Assembly (NCBI GenBank): GCA_964304625.1
Contig: OZ199838.1
Location: 7,502,001 to 7,566,000 of the forward strand
DNA length: 64,000 bases
Reading direction: 5' to 3'
Origin: Kudoa neothunni
Lineage: Eukaryota > Cnidaria
Both the position numbers and the translations under genes were made by a program. Every line of letters starts with the position of its first letter. Positions within the stretch are counted from its first letter, which is position 1. A model generated the notes under the pieces. That model ran no database searches and was not told the origin of the DNA. It saw only the letters and a list, made by a program, of their open reading frames with translations. Below, piece by piece: positions 23,188 to 33,978 of this stretch.

Positions 23188-26118
23188 TTAAACTTCATCA
23201 GATGTGTTGTTATCATTTGTTTCATTGTTTTTCACATCCTCAATTATTTTTAAACATATGTTTAAAACATTATCAGGTGGCCACTTTTCAATAACATCAT
23301 GAAGTTTTTCATTCAATTCTGGGACTGTTCCGTCAAAAAAGCTTCCAGCTTTAACATGAAACATAAAATATTTTAATTTAACCTAGTCTTTAAACCCTTT
23401 AAATCTTCTGCTAAAATGATCACTATTATTGTTACATTCCTATGTAACGAATCTTCTCGCAGTTGTAATTGTATTCTCAGTGTAAATAAACCACCATTCA
23501 CTTTTACTTAACCTTCCGAGCGCTTTGGGGTCTATTAGACCCCAAAGCATTTTGTGTTACTAATTTTATATACTTATTGGAATCAGATAAAATTTATATC
23601 TGATGTATTCTCCTACGAGGAACACATGAATATTATAATACTTTATTTTATAAAAATATTACAGTTATAAGGGAAATAAATAAACTTTATACACTTTGTG
23701 CTTTTTGGGGTCTATTAGACCCCACGTTTTTATTGGCTCAAACAACTGTAAAAATTATTATATGCATCATATTAAAATTAAAACAGATTCTATCGAATCA
23801 ATTAAAAGAAAATAACGAAACAAACGACTGTAGATATGAGTGCGTCTGATGATATATATTCTGATAGTTGTGAAAGTTACTGCAGTGAATCCGTTGATGT
23901 GGAACAGTATAGCGATAATTTGTCCGATTCTTTCGAATCTGATGATAATGATATTGAATCCCTCGATGTATACTCCGACAAAAATGGTGTAATATGGAAT
24001 ACTGAAGTCTCGAAAACATCGAAAGTGTGCCAAGAAAATATTTTAAACAAAGTCCTGGGTGTTACTGCATATGTAACACATAGAATAAAAGGATTTGCTG
24101 ATTGCTTAGATATATTTGTTGGTGACGGCATTTATGATACCATTTGACGAAATACAAATAAATTTGGCTCATATCACTACAGTCGATCTTGGAAACAGTT
24201 ATCAAATGTGGAATTCCGCGCCTACATAGGTGTGCTGATATATCTGGCAATATTTAAATCAAAATTAGAGTCTTTAAAACACTTTGGAGTAAGGATAAAG
24301 GTAGGGAAATATTTAGAAGTATCATGCCTTTGAGGAGATTTATCGAAATTACAAGAGCACTCCATTTCGACGATTATATAACCAGAGCCGAAAGAAAACC
24401 AACTGATAAATTTTGCCAAATACGGGAAATATTTGATAAATGGAAAGAAATTCTTCCTATTTGTCTTGTTCCTAATTCCAATTTAAACGTTGATGAGCAA
24501 CTGGTTGCTTTCAGGGGGAAATGCCCTTTCAAGCAATATATGCCTTCTAAACCGGCTGTGTATGGAATCAAATTTTTCTTGCTTGTTGACCCATCAACGA
24601 ACTTTTGTCACAGTATCTCGATTTATCTTGGAAAACAAAATAATCAAAGAGCAAAATGTTTAGGTGAAAACATAGTGTTAGACCTTGTGCCTTATTTAAA
24701 AGACAGTGGTAGAAATATTGTCGCTGATAATTATTTCACGTCAGTTCCCCTCGCCAATAAACTATTAAACCTCGGTATGACTATGGTTGGAACCATCAGG
24801 CCAAATAAAAGAGACATCCCCGAAGTATTGAAAGAAAATAAATCAAGGGAACTATATAGTTCACTTTTTCTTTTCCATGGGAAAAAAATGTTGGTGTCTT
24901 ACGTCCCAAAAAAAAATAAGTCAGTTATACTTTTGGTTACCCCCTCAGTAAATACAAATGTGGCTTCTGATGAATGCAAAAAACCTGAAGTCATTACATA
25001 TTACAACAAAAATAAAGGTGGTGTGGATACTGTCGACCGAATTCTCGCTTCGACTAATGCTAAAAGATACTCAAAACGTTAGCCAACCGTTGTTTTTTTT
25101 TAATATTTTAGGTATCAGCCTAATAAACTCATTTTATCTTTACAAAGCCGTATTTAATGACAACAAAATTAGGAGAGAACAGTTTCTGGATAAACTTGCG
25201 GACGAATTTGTCAAACCATTTGTGCTAGAAAAAAATGTGCTGGTTAAAACTCAACTATTACCAAAAAATTATCCTATTCCTTTGCCAAATTGCCAAAAAA
25301 GATGTGCACTGTGTTCAAGGAACAATGACCGAAAAACTAAGAATTCGTACCTTATTTGTTTAAGATTTTGTTGTGAGAAACTCTCAGTTTGTTTGCGTTG
25401 ATTGCTCAGCAAATAATAGAAATTAATATTCTTTGATGATGGTTTTCTATCATTTCACCTCAAGTAATTTGAGATTTCTCTCAATTAAAATTTAAGTTGC
25501 ATGTAGGGTCATTCGAATTCGCTTGAACCATTTATTAATTATATCGACTTCATTAATTTAGAATGACTATTTTAATTCCTATGAATAATAATAATAATAC
25601 GGTATTTATTTAACGGAAAACTGTAAAAATATATATGCGTATGTAACTAAGAATACTTATTAGAATATTTGATAAGTTTTCTACTAAATCATTCAGGTTT
25701 ATAAATGTTAAAATATTGATTAGACGATCAAATCCCCCTGAAATCAATTTATTTTGTGAATGAGAAACGATTATTATCACACGGGACTGGGGCGAAGTAA
25801 CCCTAAGAAGGAATTAAATCTATCGCCTTTAATGAGCCAATAAAAACCTGGGGTCTAATAGACCCCAAAAAGCACAAAGTGTATAGTGGATTTTGAGGCG
25901 CTCGGAAGGTTAAAATACCCATTTATAGATTTTATTCTCAACGTCACAATTGAGGTCTTATTTAAAGTTTTTTGATAATTTTGCGAAAGTCCTAAACCAC
26001 CTGATTTAAAAATTACATCTCTTATTAGAATCCCATTCAATGTTGACATTATTTTCAGGTCATACTTATCCATAATCATTTTATGAAATTTCTCAACTAG
26101 TGTACTGAATCGTAACAT
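23188..26118 (-). CDS. Unrecognised 140-150 aa host protein, intron occupied by a piggyBac
   Basis: Three exons: 25919-26118 (start ATG 26118), 23396-23475 and 23188-23348 (stop TAA 23188-23190). Intron 1 was originally 41 bp (donor GTATTTTAAG, acceptor ACACTGAG) and now holds the whole 2.4-kb PB3 element at its only TTAA. Intron 2 is 47 bp. Phases fit: ...RIKSINGIQLQLREDSLH... and ...ILAEDLKAGSFFDGTVPELN.... The protein is a compact alpha/beta mix with an Asn/Asp-rich tail (KNNETNDNNTSDEV). I do not recognise the family. If the enlarged intron is still spliced the gene may work; otherwise it is a recent knockout. Confidence 0.6.
23512..25909 (+). mobile_element. piggyBac-type transposon PB3
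   Basis: Bounded by TTAA at 23508-23511 and 25910-25913, with inverted tips CCTTCCGAGCGC / GCGCTCGGAAGG. The perfect palindrome GGGGTCTATTAGACCCC sits at 23527-23543 and again at 23707-23723 (exactly 180 bp apart), with a third copy GGGGTCTAATAGACCCC at 25850-25866 near the right end. The regions around the second and third copies are inverted repeats (GTTTTTATTGGCTCA / TGAGCCAATAAAAAC). It is inserted in a host intron. Confidence 0.92.
23836..25430 (+). pseudogene. PB3 piggyBac transposase, near-complete
   Basis: The acidic N-terminus starts at 23836 (MSASDDIYSDSCESYCSE). Catalytic residues are kept in NVDEQLVAFRGKCPFKQYMP, NIVADNYFTSVPL and NKNKGGVDTVDRIL. The C-terminal Cys-rich domain (KRCALCSRNNDRKTKN...CCEKLSVC) ends near 25420. 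Breaks: a stop near 24148 (YDTI then stop), a frame change near 24285, a TAG at 25081-25083 after YSKR, and a frame change at the T run near 25093-25101. Apart from these it looks the youngest piggyBac here. Confidence 0.88.
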
Positions 26119-26421
26119 TGAATTATTTTGTATTTCTCAGAAAAGCTTTCGTAGTTTCGCGGTTTGATAGATTTTATTTTTATTCATATCATAGTTAAGA
26201 GTATTCTCTTTATTATACGTAAGAATTAGAAAATTCAAATGTAGATTTGTTTAATAAAAGTGGCGATTACGTACGACACCTGTCGCGTTTCATTGTCTTT
26301 TGACATACACTTTAAAACAAAAAAATATCTTTGCAAAAAAGGTAAGATATTACATAACCTCTAACAAAATTGAATTTATTTCTGATATTTATTAAAAACA
26401 TAAAAAATACTCAACTACAAA
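26119..26421. other. Spacer between divergent small genes
   Basis: AT-rich; no motif beyond the expected promoter position for the minus-strand gene starting at 26118. Confidence 0.35.
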
Positions 26422-26664
26422 ATGACCATTGAGGGACTTTGTTTTTGTGCGCAGGCACAAATGGTGTTACGTCATGGGCTAGTTTTAAGTTTTGTTCGCT
26501 TTTTTTCTTCAAATATCTCTAGAGAATACGAGAAAAGAGGCTACAAAGTTATAAAAGCAATGAAACATTATGACGATCGCATTAATAAAACCATAAAAAA
26601 TATGCGACATTTAAAACGAGATAAAAAGAGACCTAAAAAGAAACGAAATACGGATAAAACGTAA
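26422..26664 (+). CDS. Small basic protein, possibly mitochondrial
   Basis: Open frame of 80 codons. It may really start at the second Met (26461, MVLRHGLVLSFVRFFSSNIS), which looks like a mitochondrial targeting peptide with Arg and hydrophobic residues and no acids. The rest is very basic, ending KRDKKRPKKKRNTDKT. Its GC content is higher than the flanks. I do not recognise the family; a small mitoribosomal or RNA-binding protein would fit the composition. It may be one exon of a larger gene. Confidence 0.35.
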   Translation: MTIEGLCFCAQAQMVLRHGLVLSFVRFFSSNISREYEKRGYKVIKAMKHYDDRINKTIKNMRHLKRDKKRPKKKRNTDKT

Positions 26665-27043
26665 TACATAAAAATTATATGATTGTAACTATTTTTGACT
26701 AGGCTGAAAGTTGTGTCTTTATCACTCATTGCAGCATTGATATACGGAGGTTACATCATCTATAGTAACTTGTGTTTGTGTAATTTTTTAAGATATTTAT
26801 TTTAGATTTGACTGTTGAGCTATATTCTGACCGTAGAGTAGAATTCTAGACATTTTGTATTTTTTGTAACACTTCTTTTTCATTTTACGCGTTCCTTCTC
26901 ACAATCGTAAAGTTGATAGTCTGACGTCACATACTGCGCAATATCTGCAAGTCATTAGTAAAAAAACGCCCAGAAATTATAGAAAAAGTAAAATAGAAAT
27001 TTTAAAACAAACATTGTTTATGAAGTAAATAAGCAATTTCAAA
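26665..27043. other. Spacer between converging genes
   Basis: No coding signal. It contains a perfect CRE-type palindrome TGACGTCA at 26932-26939, probably by chance. Confidence 0.35.
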
Positions 27044-27354
27044 TTAACATCTAACCAACGCAGCGATTGTCATAAACAGGCCAAATGTTGCACCACCTTG
27101 AAGTGAACTTTTGGCCGCTTCCTTCACTAGATGTGTGCGTCTCAGTCCATAACTAATTTGTTCAGGTTAATTCAATTCAACAACAGTACTGCACAAGTGG
27201 TATTTGAATTTAAATGTTAAACAACTTACTAATATCCAGCACATGATGACATAATGGCAGAAAATATGAATCCTGTAGTGAATCCAGTCCTAAAACCATA
27301 AACTGCCTGCTCGAAACAAGAGCTCCTAGGGGTTCTACTGTAACTTACTGCCAT
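27044..27354 (-). CDS. ROMO1: ROMO1 / Mgr2 mitochondrial inner-membrane protein
   Basis: Small inner-membrane protein that, as Mgr2 in yeast, couples and gates the TIM23 import channel. Two exons, 27240-27354 and 27044-27154, joined across an 85-bp intron in matching phase. The protein is about 74 residues, the family size. It starts MAVSYSRTPRSSCFEQAVYG, has a first membrane hairpin (GFRTGFTTGFIFSAIMSSCA), then the conserved end QGGATFGLFMTIAALVRC, compared with the human QSGGTFGTFMAIGMGIRC. It is divergently arranged with PAF1, the two start codons being about 68 bp apart. Confidence 0.92.
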
Positions 27355-27422
27355 AATGATGCGCACACATCTGTGCCTAAATCCAGTCTGGTACAATACT
27401 TTGACTTTAGGTGGTTGTTCAA
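27355..27422. promoter_or_regulatory. Compact bidirectional promoter ROMO1/PAF1
   Basis: Only 68 bp separate the two divergent start codons, so both 5' UTRs and the core promoter must lie here or overlap the coding ends. No TATA box is evident. TTGACTTTAG at 27401-27410 could instead be a splice acceptor just upstream of the PAF1 ATG. Confidence 0.45.
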
Positions 27423-29131
27423 ATGGGTATTGGCGATGAATTAGTTCAAAACAAAGATCTTGGAAGCGGATTGTACTATTTTTTGTTGTCTATCGAGCTC
27501 ATATGCCTTTTTAGAAACAATGTTTTCTTGGCCTCAACTGAGTATGTTAATGATTTGCCAGATCTTTCCTTCAACCTAAAACAATTTCTTTATCCATTTA
27601 ATCTCCAAAAGTATTATTAATTTTTTTTATTCTTTTTGTACTGTATTGGGTTTGCAGATACAGCGAATATATGACGCCGCAGTTTGCCAAAAACTGTGTA
27701 AATGATGAGTTTATTGGTTGTGACAATGCTTTTGGTATCGACTTTTTAAATTTGGGGAAATATGATCAATTATCAAGTCAAGGTATTTTTTCCATTAAAC
27801 ACCTGCTAAAATTCGGTTAGAAATGTTGGATTCTGAAGATTTGAAACTCATTGTGGATAGCAATCAAAATTTGAAAGCCAAAGCTCGGTAGACATCCGAT
27901 ATTTCATAATTTTGGCCAATAATATTTGGCATCTAGAACTCAAAATCACACAAAAAATATCTCTTGGCTGCGTAAAACCGAATATATTTCTGCTGAGTCG
28001 GTGAGAAATACAAAAATGTCCGACTTGGTTGATAAAAAGTGATTCAAAATTGCTTAATATGGATTAAATTGTTGTTAGATTGATACAGAACGCTGAGATC
28101 TATCAAAAATGTACAGACTCATACAAAGTAAATGACGTTATATTGTGAAAGTTAATTTTTTCTAGTCGCTAAGCGCTCAAATCGATGCTATCAACTCCAC
28201 ATTCGATGATAATAAAGTTGATGTAATTTTGAATTTTTCCATCTTTTTGTAGTGTATTATTATTTCAGCCGATACTGCACGCAAAGAAACCAAAGAACGT
28301 CACCCCAGTTGAAGTCATTCCTATTTTACCCTTCACAGAGCTGGTAACTTGTTAATTTTTTTTACCTGTTCATTCTTGTATGTAACAATTGCTGAGAAAA
28401 ACCAAGTTTTGTTTTCGAATTTAATTTGTTTACATTATTCGGACTGGGCGGGATGTATTGTTAGTGATTTTTTCTTGACATGTAATAGCCTGACTCATAC
28501 AAAGGTGCTCAAGTTTCTTTTGATAACTACCCAACTTTCTATGGAAGTGATAAAATGATAGATCAACATGATGCTACCAATTCCATTTTAAGGTATATTC
28601 CACCCATTAAGTGCAGAAAGGGCTTTCAAATGGAACATTTTAGAGGTTTATCTGATGAAAATGGAGACTATGTCGGATATTATATTCCAAAGAAAATATC
28701 AGTTTTATCTGAATCAATTGATGCTGGAAAAATGTAAATTGGACATTCATATTTAGTATTAATTTAATTATCTACAAAAGATCGAAACACTTTCAACTTC
28801 TTCGTGAGTACAATTGGAATATGAATTCAAGCTCATCAAATATGGTTAATACAATAACAATTCAATTCACATTTATTCCGTTGTATTAGGATATGTATGC
28901 TTTGGTTGAGGACAAGAAATCAGGGGCATTTGAATATATAGCGGTTCCTTCAAAGTAAGTTCATTCATCGTTGGTTTTAACAAATCATATCGATTTTAAT
29001 TCAGAATTAAAATGAATAAAAGACTTTTTTCCGATCGATCGATTGATAACTTTCCAACGGGAGTACCTCATATGAACCTAATTGTTGAAGAGGAGGATTC
29101 CACCAAGAATTGCGATGATGTGTTATCTTAA
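27423..29131 (+). CDS. PAF1: PAF1, RNA polymerase II elongation complex subunit
   Basis: Scaffold of the nuclear Paf1 complex, which travels with RNA polymerase II and supports histone modification. About twelve exons, most clear: 27423-27610, 27658-27782, 27821-27887, 27937-28038, 28079-28127, 28166-28222, 28269-28343, 28505-28733, 28781-28844, 28890-28954 and 29005-29131. One short exon between 28344 and 28504 is unresolved. Family landmarks in order: EYVNDLPDLSFNLKQFLYPF, SWLRKTEYISAESV, KNVTPVEVIPILPF, AQVSFDNYPTFYGSD, ENGDYVGYYIPKK and LLREYNWNM. The human protein ends in a long acidic tail; here the protein stops soon after the core at DDVLS. Exact start uncertain. Confidence 0.9.
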
Positions 29132-30040
29132 TGTTTTAATAATTTTTCCAACATTATTGTTTATTCAAATATTGATTTTTCTTACTTTATTGATAATGCT
29201 AGGCTATACAAAACCAATATACGAACTTTAAAATAATTTAATAGCATAAAATTTCTGTTTTTTTATTATACGCCATTATTTTCATTTTCTATTTTAACTT
29301 CTAATTTCTTGTTGAACGTGATAGGTTTCATTATTAGTAAAAAAATTTACCTATTCGCGATTTATTTCACGAAAATTACTTTCGAAATTTTGTATGACAT
29401 TAAACATATTTTATTCTTTTAATACTAACTTATTTGTAGTTTATGTGTCCTTTTGGGTATCAGAGGTGGTCAAAAATTAATTTCTGTCCTAAAAATCAAT
29501 TATTTCATATACAATCAATTAATTGCAATTATTGGCGATAATCCAACATCACTGGAGATCATTCATATATCTCGGCATAAAAATTTCCCATTAGTTATTT
29601 CAATTGCAAATAAAAGTAACAAGAAATTTATTATATTTTTAAACATTAATATAAAGTTTAAGCTAGAAAATTTAATTAATGAGTATAACGTCTTAATAAT
29701 TATATTTGAAATCTCATATGGGGAGTTTAATATTTTATTAACAGAACTTATCTTTATTGAAAGCATCTAAAATTTGAACCACGTTATGCAACGCATACCT
29801 TGTTGTTACTTGAAATCATATAATCAGGTGTAAATTGAAAAAAATTAAATAAATGTTTTTATGTTTATTTTTTAATTAAAGAATAAAAAAGACCAATGTA
29901 AATAATAAATTTTGACACTCAAGTTATAGCACAAACTAAATACAACAACAGAACAATGAAATAGAAAGGAATTGACGATAAATTGTAAATTTAATGAAAA
30001 AACATTCTATACAATTTTATTGTCACATAATCTTTTATTT
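29132..30040. other. Intergenic, nothing convincing
   Basis: Very AT-rich. One open frame (29453-29770) is low-complexity Ile/Asn/Lys and looks like chance. Confidence 0.4.
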
Positions 30041-30043
30041 GCT

Positions 30044-30344
30044 TTTAGAGATATTTGCGGTTCTGGATTCAAGGGGAATACTTTTGGCAGAGGTCGCCTT
30101 AGGTACAGCCAGCGGCGCTGAATAACTTCCAAACCAGATTAGAGGATGATAGAATAAATATTGTGTCCACATAATGAGGAATTTCAACTGTTTTTCTAAT
30201 TTTCTTTTCTAAGGGTATCGAAAGCAAAATAATCGAATTTAATAAGAACCCTAGCTTCTTCTATTGAAATTTATTCGGACAATTTTGGAATGAACACAGC
30301 ATGTTTCCTTCCAGAAGTTAATTCACCAATATTATCCATTCGAA
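30044..30344 (-). pseudogene. Possible small membrane-protein gene, interrupted
   Basis: From ATG near 30344 the minus strand reads MDNIGELTSGRKHAVFIPKL, then after one stop ISIEEARVLIKFDYFAFDTL. After a one-base frame change comes MWTQYLFYHPLIWFGSYSAP followed by LAVPKATSAKSIPLES. The pieces look like one protein of about 100 residues with a single membrane segment. I do not recognise it. The right flank is the MITE at 30358, which may have displaced its promoter. Introns could explain the breaks, but no good splice pair was found. Confidence 0.3.
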
Positions 30345-30357
30345 TTTTGAAATAGTC

Positions 30358-31266
30358 GGTTAAAGTTCAGTTCCTCCCCCCTTCGGCGTGCGCCGGTTAC
30401 CCGCCATCGGTACTAATCGGGGTTCCGGCTGTTTACATTTTCCGGAGTATGCTTTCTGCAATCATCAATTATGAAAATTTAATTATTTTTTAGATTTTAT
30501 TTTATTGTAAAAATCTATATAATTATGTCTTTTTCCAATCGTCAACGAATAAATATCTAGTAAATTACGGCATTGTTAAGTTTATTTTAATTAGTGGTAA
30601 GTGTTAACCTATTATTTTTTAGAATTATTATATATATATTTATCAAATAATTTAAGTTTTTCTATAAAATAACAAAATCTTCCAAAAATTAAGTTAAAAA
30701 GATTATTTTACATTAACATAGTCTCATTAGGATACAATTAAAAAAGAAATGGCATGATATGTGATTTTTATCCATCTAAAAACTATTAAAATTATATTAA
30801 GACACAAATATCATGAGTCGACATATTGTTTTAGTTTATACATTTTTTTAAAAAGAACATGTAAAATATACTATTTATCTTTAAAATGTAATCTTATTTT
30901 AGATTTTATACCGTTATCTATCATTTGTTTTAAAAAATAACAAATAAAATCAATAATTAATCAATAATATCTATGATACCATCCAAAATATTCGTTTATA
31001 TATAATTCTTAAATTTAATGATAAAAACATAAAATAACTTGTATCACATTATATTGTTATGCACATAAATTGACACCTTATTTTATAATTTTTTAACATT
31101 TCGAATAATACATATTATATTTTTGTCATTAGTATATTTTGTTTAATTACGCCTAACTAAAGTAAACTAGACTTTATTGGGTTTATATGCTATAAAACGT
31201 GACCCGATTAGTACCGATGGCTGGTAACCGGCGGACGCCGAAGGGGGGAGGAACTTAACTTTAACC
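30358..31266. mobile_element. MITE-like element with 64-bp GC-rich terminal inverted repeats
   Basis: The left end 30358-30421 and right end 31203-31266 are inverted repeats with about three mismatches in 64 bp, starting GGTTAAAGTTCAGTTCCTCC. The 780-bp interior is extremely AT-rich with no coding capacity. A TTAA occurs inside each tip, but the GG before it and CC after it also mirror each other, so the repeat includes them and a piggyBac-type TTAA duplication is not demonstrated. Superfamily unknown. Confidence 0.85.
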
Positions 31267-31324
31267 AAATATTCTTTTAATAAACGTAAAGTGATGTTAA
31301 TATGTTATACTAAAATGAAACATT

Positions 31325-31582
31325 GTTAACAAACTTTTAGATTAGTTAACTCGTCGGCGGGTTAGTTAAAGTGATTAATATTCCCAATGAGTTGTAAAAA
31401 CTTATGATTCCTCAATGAAAATAAGGTCCAATAAAGAAGAAAATGAAGATAATAGGATTTTTGCTGTTTATTTCGATCAACACTGTCGTCAAAAGAACGA
31501 TAAAATAATTTCAATTGACTCTGAACTCCAATTGACTTTGGCCTACTCAAGACTTAAGTCTGCGAGGGGGGGTTTGCGCTAG
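31325..31582 (+). mobile_element. Helitron-like 3' fragment
   Basis: Homologous to 17757-18068. It ends with TTTGCGCTAG followed by T, and the GC-rich hairpin before it has decayed to a G run. It is 5'-truncated, next to the MITE. Confidence 0.55.
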
Positions 31583-31791
31583 TTGAATTTATAAAGTCGA
31601 CTGAAGGCAATTAATTGCACCAATTAATTTCTGACTACCCTGTTGGGCAAAATTGATAATGCAACGCATTTTCACAACAAAAATTATTTTTTAAAAATAA
31701 TCGTTAATATTATGGGGTTTCCACGTTATTTTGACTATTTCTGTAATGATTGATTGTAAGGATTGCAACAAAAGTCAACATGTGCACAATT

Positions 31792-31862
31792 AGTAGCAGA
31801 GCGGTGTGACATCATCGCCTCTTAGCTATGGCTCGGGGGTTCGAACCCCGCCCGAGGCTAAT
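31792..31862 (+). ncRNA. tRNA-like Pol III promoter remnant or SINE head
   Basis: TAGCAGAGCGG (31793-31803) fits the tRNA A box, and GGTTCGAACCC (31838-31848) fits the B box, 45 bp downstream. The T-arm CGGGG/CCCCG folds, and GCCTC (31817-31821) could pair with GAGGC (31855-31859). No proper 7-bp acceptor stem or anticodon arm can be drawn, so this is a degenerate tRNA or the head of a tRNA-derived SINE rather than a working tRNA. Confidence 0.35.
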
Positions 31863-33825
31863 CATTACATTATAATGTTTGTTCATTTTTATTTTTTCTT
31901 CAATATTTCTCTGGATACTAATCATTTTCGGTTCTTATTTAAAAGAATATTGACGATTAAAAGGATTAAAACCGACATTTTAATTTACACAATAGCAACA
32001 ACATCAATTTTTACATTTGTTCCAATTTGTTTACATCTTATATAAAATTCAGCCAACAAAAATAGGTTTTTAATATCACGTATTATTATTTCCTTCCATA
32101 TTAAGATAAAATTATAAAAAAATATGCTAAAATATAACGAATTACGCAGTATCGAAAATTTACTAATTTACTGAGGTACTTTTTAAAATTCAGGATAAAA
32201 TGGAGTAGTTTTACGCCGAAACATTTTTCTTCAATAAAATCGTTTGTAATAAAAGGGAAATGGGGTTCGAAAAAATTATAATAATTTTATCATTTGATTT
32301 TAACTTAAAGTGGAAGCGTAATATTTTTATTTTGTTGCGCATACATATGCATATGCAATCCCAAAACTAAACTTAGGTTTTTATGGGGGTGACTGCCGCG
32401 ATACTGATCCTGTCGACAATGCTTATTGCTTTTTCCGTAATAAATCATTAGATTAATCAAAACTGGTAGCCTCTGTTCAATCTGATCCCTTAATAGATAA
32501 AATTTAAACTTTATGTAAAATTTCCTAATCTATCACCTTAAAAACTCCAGTGCAAAGACTAAAATATTATGTGAGTGTATTATTTTCTCCTTTCTTTAAT
32601 AAAGTTTTAAATAACTTATTTGTATACTAAAAGTTCGAAAAGGTCAACGCAAGTATGAGATGACTTTAAAATATACAAATAAATCAATATATAGTCAGAC
32701 CTGGCTATCGCGTGTTCAATGGGACTAGGAAGAAGCCACACAATATCGAGACATTATTGGGTAGGGTTGGAAAATTTTTGTGAAATTTTTTCCTTTAAAA
32801 ATATACTTCAAAAGATTTTTAAAATCATTGAAGAACTTACACATACCACCAGATAAACAAATATAGAATAAAATCAAAACTACGTAATAGCCAAATCAGA
32901 CTCTATCCAGATTCTTCCAATAGCGCACATGCTAAGAATATTCTAATGTGTTTCATTTTGTTTCTGTCAATTCTATAATATTTTCTTGATCAAAGATGAG
33001 GGAACAAACAAACAATAATATTTCTCCCGGTTAATTTTATTATAAAAGTGGATAAAAATATTTTTAAGATCAAATAATTGTGATTTTTAACTTGTTTTCC
33101 TGTTCTATAAAAGCAAAAAAGAAATTATTATATAATGGATGTATTATTAGGATATATATTTCATAGAATATTTTATTGTTATTAATTTTCATGTATACTG
33201 TCTATTATTTAGTACATCCTAAATATGCTGTTTTATTGACGTGACGTCATTATAAATATGTTAAGATTTTTCTATTTATCTATATAGACTAAAATTTTAA
33301 TTTTAGCGTCGTTCTTTGTCATTGGTGTCTTTGTAAGCACAATGGATCCTTCGTATGATCGTAACAAACAATGACTGCATACATGGTCAATTTAGTGGTA
33401 AAATGTCAACTAATTTATTTAATAATTGTTAATTTATTGTTATATGTATGTATGTATGAAATTAAAATTTTAATACGAACTCTGTTTTAGTAGATATTCC
33501 GATTCGTTGAAATAGCCACTGCCATTAAAGAATCTGGGTTATTTTCAGTGCTGAACACAAATCATACTTGAACGTTAGTATTGTATAATTTTTACTTGTT
33601 TCAAAACTTTAAATTAGGTCGATATCAATTTTATATAATTTAAGGGAATTTAAAGCTTTCAACAACAAAATTCTGCGCCAACTAAAAAGCTGATTTCTTC
33701 CCTAACAAAAATATACAAAATTGAATAAGAATGTAAACGTTGGATATATATATACTCTTTTATACTTGACTTATGCTCGATATTAGTCGTTTTGTGTCGT
33801 GTCTTGCAAAAGTGTTTCTATTATG
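31863..33825. other. Intergenic, nothing coding seen
   Basis: AT-rich. It has a CRE-like TGACGTCA at 33242-33249 and a short TATG repeat near 33443-33456. It probably contains the PMS2 promoter. Confidence 0.4.
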
Positions 33826-33978
33826 GCGCTAACCAGGATGAGTGCGAAACAGGATACAGCGGGAGACTCAATGAATGAGGGAGCCGAGACAACAGTAAGC
33901 ATATAAATGAACCGGTCAAGAATAACAAAATTATAAGATTTTAACGGTGTTGAGCGGTAATTTTCGGAGGCGGGATTA

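Noticed and set aside
29453-29770. 105-codon plus-strand open frame
   Set aside because: Low-complexity Ile/Asn/Lys composition in AT-rich DNA with no motif; chance is sufficient.
30358-31266. Calling the 64-bp-TIR element a piggyBac because TTAA occurs in each tip
   Set aside because: The inverted repeat extends beyond the TTAA (GG/CC), so the TTAA is part of the repeat rather than a target duplication.
31792-31862. A functional tRNA gene
   Set aside because: No 7-bp acceptor stem and no credible anticodon arm.
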